NCBI RefSeq assembly: GCF_007655135.1
Contig: NC_045132.1
Span: 10,788,001-10,852,000 of the forward strand
DNA from: Punica granatum
Lineage: Eukaryota > Streptophyta > Magnoliopsida > Myrtales > Lythraceae
Direction: 5' to 3'
DNA length: 64,000 bases
Of this stretch, positions 57,731 to 64,000 are shown in pieces. Every line of letters begins with the position of its first letter. The first letter of the stretch is position 1. A program made the translations under genes and the position numbers. Under the pieces are notes generated by a model that worked only from the letters and a program-made list of their open reading frames with translations, did not search any database and had not been told where the DNA came from.

Positions 57731-60279
57731 ATGGCCGAAGAGCAACAACCTGTTATCTCGGAGCAAGACGCGCCACCAATCCCGACACACTCCCTTCCGC
57801 AAGACACGCATGTGATGTCGCCTCCCGCCACATCTATGGCATATTCCGGTGCTCTTCCAACGCACTTCCCTTCTCCTGCATAGGTGCCATCCAATGTTGT
57901 TGATCCCGCGCGTTTCACCGCGCTCGAAGGGATGGTAAATCAATTGGCTGCCAACGTGAATACCAATATGACAGAGCTCATGGCTATGCTTTGGGATCAA
58001 AACCAAGCTTCCTCGAGCCACACTCCACCTCCTGAACGCAGGACAACTGTGCACCTGAATCCGATCGACCCGCCTATTTACGTGACAGATAGCGAGGATA
58101 TATCTTTTTCAGCAATGACATATGTACCGGCAGTCAGTCCAGTCAGTGATCCTATGCCACCGCCACCAGCTCCTACATCGGTACCTTTTCCACCCGCGGC
58201 GTTCCTATCAACGGATTCCGCAATGCTCACTTTGCCGCCGCTCACCATACCTACTCAACCTCCAATTTACACCGTTCCACCACTGACGGTTCCTCCAGTC
58301 ACAATCACACAAGCCCCTGCTCCCACTGCGGAACATTTTTCCTTCCAAGCTCCACAACCCCAAATGAGCTTTACCTACCAAGCTCCATTACCCCTAAACA
58401 TTCCCCCCACTGAACCAGGCACGCCTACTCATGCCGCTCCTGCAGTTCTACCGACAAACATTCCTTCTGAAAATGAGCAGGAGAAAAGAATGAAGAGAAT
58501 GGAGGAAACCATTCGAGCCCTCCAAGCAGGCACGTCCCGTCCTGACATCGGTGACAGTGACTGGAATCTCTTTCTGGGCATGCTACTGCCCCCTAAGATC
58601 AAGATTCCAGATTTTAAGAGATACGACGGGACCAAAGACCCTCGGCATCATCTCCGTCACTATCATAGCAAAATGCTCTCGTATTGGGATTACGAGGAAT
58701 TTGTCATTCAGACTTTCCAAGACAGTCTTACGGGTCGACGCTAGATTGGTTTATGACCCTGAAAGCCGGTGACATCCCTACATGGACAGATCTTTCTCAG
58801 AAATTCCTCGACCAATATCGATTCTGTGTAGAGACACCCCCTACTCTTCTTGATCTCAGCATGACAGAGATGAGAGAAAGTCAAACTTTCGAAGCATACG
58901 CAACGGAATGGAGGGGAAAAGCGGCAAAGCACATTCCTCCAATCATTGAGCAAGTTCAACTGTTGCACTCCACGCTCAGGGGCGCATATTACTCACATCT
59001 CCTGGCTCATACCTCCTCTTTCTCAGACATGATCGAGGCAGGAAAGAAGCTGGACATGGGTGTTAAGCTAGGAAGAATTGAAGGCTCGTCAAGGAAGAAG
59101 GACGGAGAGACATCGAAGAAGCAAACTGCTGGAACATCCAGGAGAGGCAAAGACGCGACTATTGGCATCGTCAATTTTGGACATCAAGCTTCACAGCCGA
59201 TTTCGGTGGACTACACCCCTGCATTACCGACTTCTCAGGCATATGCACATCCCGTGCATTATGTGCAGCCCTATCAAATGCCGCAGGCTTATTTCCCGAC
59301 CTCGCCGACTGTGATCCAGTCGCAACCTCCGCAACAGTACCCTCCTGTTCAAGTTCAACAAGCTAGACCCCCGGCTTCGAGATCTCCTCAGCCGGCTCAA
59401 CGTGCTCCAGCTCCTAGAACTCAACAAGGCAGTGCTAACCAACCGTGTCCACACAAGCAGTACACCACTTTACCAGCTCCTCCCTCTCACATATTCAGGC
59501 AGCTTCTTGCAGGCAACAAGATCAGAACAGAAGCACTCGGTCCCCATTTCGATCCTTCCATGCATAACCAAAATTTGCGCTGTGAGTTTCATCAGGGTGC
59601 TCCTAGTCACACTCTGGATACTTGCTGGAGACTCCGAGATAAAATCCAAGAGATTATTGATACAAGACAGATCTCCTTTAATGAGGCGAAGCCGCCGAAT
59701 GTCCGTGCAGACCCTCTTCCTGATCATGGATCAAGTTCAAGACCTTCTGTTAACATGATTAGCATTGCTGCTATTGAAGAGGAAGAAGACTCGCAGAAGG
59801 CCTCAATTCCATTTGTCATCAACTATGCTCTAGTAAAAGTTGCATTCACTCCCATCCCGTTCGTTATCGAGGTTCCTGCAAAGGAGCCTTATCACGATAG
59901 CCGAGTTCCCTGGACATATGAGAGGGAGGTTGCCAGTACAGAACTAGAAATGAGCATGATGGGAATCACGCGTTCAGGACGGGTTTATCAGGGTCCAGAG
60001 CCTACTGAGTTCTCAACCGTTCCAGAAGCCGTGTCATTCCCTACAAAGAAGGTCACCGATCAGGAAGCTGAAGCTTTCATGCAGGTGATCAAAGCAAACG
60101 AATACAAAGTGGTCGAGCAAATGGGCAAGTCACCAGCTCATATATCGCTGCTCGCATTGCTTTTGAACTCCGAACCTCATCGGAACGCTTTGCTGAAAGT
60201 TCTCACTGCGGCACAAGTCCCGAAAGATACTGCACCGGATAGGATCGAGGAGACTGTGAACTCTATTTTCTCGAATTAG
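57731..60279 (+). pseudogene. Gag (capsid-nucleocapsid) of element C
   Basis: The gene would encode the structural protein of the virus-like particle. ATG at 57731 is followed by an in-frame TAG at 57881. The frame then runs to about 58735, where one base is missing and the reading moves to the frame ending at 60279. A Pro-rich N-terminal region (58030-58450) precedes a Retrotrans_gag-type domain (about 58555-59085) with IPDFKRYDGTKDP, TLDWFMTLK and LDQYRF. A Lys-rich linker and a Pro/Gln-rich stretch (59190-59450) follow. A zinc-knuckle-like motif CX2HX5HX4C lies near 59580-59626 (RCEFHQ...CWRL). The TAG at 60277 probably replaced a sense codon, since coding similarity continues into protease. 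Not functional as it stands. Confidence 0.85.
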
Positions 60280-61302
60280 ATTTCCTTTTCGGAAGACGAA
60301 ATTCCCTCGGAATGACAAGGACACTTGCGGGCATTGCACATAGTTTGCAAGTGCAGCAATCACGTCATTGGTCAAGTCATGATCGACAACGGCTTGCTCT
60401 CAACATTTGCCCCGTCTCCACGCTGAAATAGATGAACGTGGACATGAGTCGCATTCGTGCAAGCAAAACCACCGTCCGAGCCTTTGACGGCTCTAAGAGA
60501 GTAGTGAACGGAGAAATTGATCTCCTAATTGATGTGGGTCCTTGCTCATTCTCTGTTACCTTCCATATCCTTGAAATACCCAATGCTTTCAGTCTCCTAC
60601 TCGGGGAGGCCATGGATTCATGCCGCCGGCGCTGTTCCTTCATCATTGCACCAGAAGTTGAAATTCTTTGTCGAAGGCAAACTCATCACTGTCAACGGCG
60701 AGGAAGATTATGCAGTCTATAAGGAAACAACCGTCCCTTATATCAGCATTGGCGAAGACCAGAATCTTCCCTTTCACTCTTTCGATACGATCTCCGTAAT
60801 TCGAGACTACGGAGAAGTCGGTCCATCACGGACTGATCGCATGATTGGAAAGGTTCTCTTGAAGAACAATTACGTCCCTGGAACTGGACTCGGGGCACGT
60901 GCACAGGGAATCCTCCGACCTGTTGAAGTGGAGGAGTACCGCAATAGGAGGGGACTCGGTTTTCGCCCCTCCTGCCATGAGATCGTGCAAGCTTGTCGTG
61001 GAAAACATCTCCACCGTCTCGCTACACACTACGGAAAGTTCTTCAGGGGCATTCCAGTTCCACCACTCTCGCAATTTTTTTTCGCACCACCGCAGATCAT
61101 GGGAGGCACCTCTGACACCCCAATCACTGAAACAAATGACTTCTCTTCGGATGCAGTGGAAGCGTTTTTGGCTTTGCCGGGCATATATGCCGTCACTGAG
61201 GAGACATCTTCCAGGGTTCATATCCGCCCTGTACGGGAGGATGAGGAGCTTACCAACTGGACTTCAGTTCCGCTCTACTCGGCCATAGTTGCCGATGTGT
61301 AA
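60280..61302 (+). pseudogene. Protease and G-patch region of element C
   Basis: This continues the gag frame. The aspartic protease active-site region lies near 60375-60420. It reads Ile-Asp-Asn-Gly (VMIDNG) instead of the usual D-T/S-G and then shifts frame inside the motif. There are stops at 60313 (TGA) and 60429 (TAG), and another frameshift near 60605. The fold continues with VRAFDG, the C-terminal LLG motif and RPWIHAAGAVPSSLHQKLKF. From 60845 to 60972 there is a Gly-rich segment (VPGTGLG ... RRGLGFRP) typical of a G-patch, an RNA-binding module found at this place in Ogre/Tat-type polyproteins. The frame closes at 61300-61302, overlapping a probable splice donor. Confidence 0.8.
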
Positions 61303-61489
61303 GATGGTCTTTATATATAATGCTACCTGCATGTCGGCAACGCCATAAGCCACATGACAGAAGAAGGGTTTTTGTTATGGCTTGTTAATAGAATCCCTGC
61401 ATGCTTTTTGATTTCCTGTGTCTAAATTCTCTCTCTTGCACTTACTTCTAGCACCTTTAACTTCTAAAACAATTCACTTTCGTGTCTAG
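61299..61489 (+). other. Probable intron between protease and RT of C
   Basis: A GTAAGA donor at 61299 and a TAG acceptor ending at 61489, preceded by a T-rich run, delimit 191 bp. Joining across them carries the protease/G-patch frame into the frame that continues to the RT start (61491 and 61746 are in phase). The segment between has stops and is AT-rich. Ogre elements are known to carry an intron in pol. Splicing here is inferred only. Confidence 0.6.
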
Positions 61490-62563
61490 GCTCCAATCAA
61501 ATCCAAATCACTGATACAACGATTCGAATTCACTCGAAACACACCTCGGAAAGTCCCTACCCATATACTTAGGGGAAGGACTTGACGAGGACGATCGCGT
61601 GCCCGAGATAGAAGAGAGTTTGCATCGTCTCGAAAACCACCAACTCACTTCCGTCGAGCCAATCGAAGACATCAACATAGGCAATGCAGAAGAACCACAC
61701 ACCCTTAGAATCGGGACGGGACTCAACCCTGCATAGAGGGCCCGAATGATCGATTTCTTAACAGAGTATCAGGAGGTCTTTGCTTGGTCCTATGCTGATA
61801 TGCCAAGCCTAGACCCCTCAATCGTAAAGCATTTCCTTCCACTCGACACTGAAAGATTCCCCCCAAGCGCCAACACTTGCGACGTCAATGAGCTGACCTT
61901 CTCCTACGCATTAAGGAAGAGGTCATCAAGCAGGTAGACGCGGGATTCTTGGAGGTATGCAATTACTCTGAATGGGTAGCGAACATCGTTCCAGTGGAGA
62001 AGAAGAATGGGAAAGTTAGAGTCTGTATCGACTACCGAGACCTCAACAAGGCTAGCCCAAAGGATAACTTCCCGCTGCCCCACATCGACGTCTTGGTGGA
62101 CAATACAGCACGCCACACACAATTCTCCTTCATGGACGACTTCTTTGGATACAATCAGATTCAGATGGCCGAAGAGGATAAAGTCAAAATCACGTTCATC
62201 ACGATGTGGGGTACGTTTTTCTACAAGGTCATGCCTTTCGGTCTCAAAAATCCGGGGCAACCTATCAGCGGGCAATGGTCACTCTCTTTCATGACATGAT
62301 GCATAAAGAGATCGAGGTCTACGTCGACGACATGATCGCGAAGTCCAAAGAAGGAGAAGATCATTTGGTTAACCTCAAGCGACTGTTCGACCGTCTCAGG
62401 AAGTGCAAGCTCCAACTTAACCCAGAGAAATGCACCTTTGGCATCAAGTCAGGGAAATTGCTAGGGTTTATAGTTAGCCAGAAGGGCATCGAGGTCGACC
62501 CCGACAAGGTTAAAGCGATTATGGAATTGCCTCCTCCATCAACAGTGCGTGAAGTAAAGAGCT
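61490..62563 (+). pseudogene. Reverse transcriptase N-terminal part of C, cut by LTR F
   Basis: This would copy the element RNA into DNA. After an acidic linker (LGEGLDEDDRVPEIEES) comes the conserved pre-RT segment YQEVFAWSYADMPSLDP. The RT core follows: RVCIDYRDLNKASPKDNFPL (62015-62074), motif A FSFMDDFFGYNQI (62123-62161, catalytic Asp kept, the usual Gly after it changed to Asp), and YVDD at 62320-62331. Lesions are TGA at 61512, TAG at 61734, a frameshift near 61860, TGA at 61889 and a one-base loss near 62252. The frame stops after PPPSTVREVKS where LTR F is inserted. RNase H and integrase are not in the window. Confidence 0.9.
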
Positions 62564-64000
62564 TGTGCGCACCCGAATTTAATCTCGTCGGGGCACGCAT
62601 GCACGCGCCTAAGCAAACGCGGCTTGGGAGTGTCCACCTTCCCGGGGACGCGCGCGGACGCACATGAGAAGGAGTCGCCACTTGCCATTTTACGACCCGA
62701 AGGTCGAGGGCCAGCAAGTTACCCAGGTCTAGGGGTACGGGGTACACCTAAATGCTAAGGCAATGGTCGTATGGAACCGGAAATTCCGAATTCGGGGGTT
62801 CTATTACGTGCGGGCCTATATCCCGCACGCCCTTTCGGTACTCTAGCTTGCTAGGCTTGCCGTTTCGTTTATTTACCGCGTGATTTAGAGTTGCACTTGA
62901 CTCGCCCGTTTTGACACCGTAAATTCGATGAATTGATCAAGTTGGGCCAAGAGTCCGAAAGATGAGTAGGCTTGTGCATCGAGGAGTCGGTTCACTATCT
63001 TATCGTTACAGTTCATCGAACCGCGATGGTCGAATCCCTGCGTGAACCGAAACCTCGAGTATCCGAGCTTACTCACCCTTTGGTAGCGATAGACCAACTT
63101 AACCGATCCGACACTCGGACCTCTCGCTCACCGATCGGGGATCCTTACAAGTATATAAATGAACATACAAATAGAATTCTCGCAATGTTCTCTCAACTAA
63201 TTACAAGGTTTAACTGAATAAGGTAAATGGATCCCGATCGGTTTGCATTGGGCCAATATTCCGCTCCGGCTCACCGAGTATTTTGAATAACCGATAAACA
63301 AATTAAGGCAACGCGGGCTCGAGGAGCCGGGGGTCGGGTCCGATCGATCCAACGTTTCTCGGGGGAACCGGTCGGTTCTCACTGTATCCGATGGACCGAT
63401 TGAGCTCCCAGGTGATATCTAAACTCGTTTCACGCGCTCAATCCGAATCTGCCTTCCACATAGGCCGCATTCGGAGTGTGACGGTGAATCGAGGCTAGAT
63501 CCCATTCCGCACTCGGGTTGCACGCGCTCGGTGAGTTAAGAGGAGTTGGACCTCGTGTTCGGTGATTTGGGGCGTTGGACCCCGTGCAACACGTGACCTA
63601 TGGGCTCGGGCCCGAACCGCAATAAATCATCATATGCAAAGACAAAACAGAAGAAAACTGATAAAACTGACACAATATAGACAACAACTGACAATTGTCG
63701 GTGAATACAGACAAGTGGTGTATTAAGTCGAATGTACGTGATTTAATCAGTTATTATCCGTGGTTGATTGGCAAACAATGCATCTAACCTAGACAAACAT
63801 AGAGGGCGGGCTAGGATAAGGTTCTAAGCCAATTACATGTGTGTGTTTGTTTTATGACTCTTATTCAGTTAAGTGTCACTACGGTTTAACCGAATTAGCC
63901 AGACTCGTGTTTTGACTCTAGATTGGAATCTATCATTCCGCTCATCCATTATCTAGTGTTTGATTAGGCCGGATGCATGATTAGTCCGGTTCTTTGTGTT
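62564..64000 (-). mobile_element. LTR F (3' portion), reverse, inserted in RT of C
   Basis: It starts TGTGCGCACCCGAATTTAAT, the reverse complement of the LTR 3' end shared by A and B, and continues collinear with that LTR in reverse to the right edge. The five bases before it, gagct (62559-62563), would be the target duplication. Sequence on the minus strand corresponds to LTR A from about 17960 to 19401. Whether this is a solo LTR or the first LTR of a complete reverse element cannot be told here. Confidence 0.88.

Larger units (their letters stand above)
49076..62563 (+). mobile_element. Decayed Ogre/Tat-type Ty3/gypsy retrotransposon C
   Basis: In order, C has an LTR 3' part, PBS, leader, ORF1, spacer, gag, protease, G-patch segment, a probable intron and reverse transcriptase, all forward. 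ORF1 is split by a solo LTR (52216-57043) and RT is cut at 62563 by another LTR. RNase H, integrase and the 3' LTR must lie beyond the right edge. The extra ORF upstream of gag, the tRNA-Arg-like PBS, the very long LTR and the intron between protease and RT are the hallmarks of the Ogre branch of the Tat clade. Several frameshifts and nine premature stops make it inactive. Confidence 0.85.

Noticed and set aside
12476..64000. Host protein-coding genes or tRNA genes
   Set aside because: All remaining short frames fall in LTRs, leaders or arrays, change between copies, and show no recognisable domain. No tRNA-like cloverleaf was noticed by eye, though a dedicated scan was not possible.

Overview
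The window is plant nuclear repeat DNA. I see no host gene, tRNA, rRNA or CRISPR array. The evidence is Ty3/gypsy Ogre/Tat-type retrotransposon coding remnants with an extra ORF1, a tRNA-Arg-like primer binding site, LTRs of about 5 kb and a G-patch. An angiosperm is near certain. A eudicot, possibly of the Myrtales (pomegranate or eucalypt), is only an impression from remembered gag-pol sequences.

Layout. (1) 1-12375 is a GC-rich, C-skewed satellite with a 57-bp unit and a 79-bp variant, both apparently built from a 22-bp ancestor. Its very long forward ORFs are compositional. (2) 12376-12475 is a 100-N gap, so the adjacency of satellite and retroelements is not proven. (3) 12476-28208 is a forward non-autonomous element, here called Y. 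It has a leader, a tandem array split by a solo LTR (14142-19401), a non-coding interior, a second tandem array, a polypurine tract and a 3' LTR (23230-28208). (4) 28209-30395 is the 3' interior of a further element, X, with its own 45-bp array. It is followed by the first part of an LTR (30396-32096). (5) 32097-49075 is a reverse-strand, 17-kb, LARD-like element, D. It has two LTRs, a PBS, a PPT, a 7-kb non-coding interior and a 125-bp array, and it sits inside that forward LTR. (6) 49076-62563 is a decayed autonomous element, C. It has an LTR 3' part, PBS, leader, ORF1 (split by solo LTR E, 52216-57043), gag, protease/G-patch, a probable intron and reverse transcriptase. It is cut by another reverse LTR, F (62564-64000), that runs off the window.

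How the parts fit. D and C share LTR type, PBS and leader, so D looks like a coding-less partner that would need C-type proteins in trans. D lacks ORF1 at a clean join that is still visible in C. Each of Y, X and D has a different minisatellite in its 3' untranslated region just before the PPT. This is the hypervariable 3' UTR behaviour known for Tat/Ogre elements, and it suggests a possible source for satellites like the one at the window start. Nine premature stops in C are all TAG or TGA and none is TAA, which fits decay by deamination of methylated CHG and CG sites.

Everything was read by eye. Boundaries of LTRs, PBS and PPT are exact to a few bases. Identity levels are visual estimates. 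The names Y, X, D, C, E and F are only labels used here.
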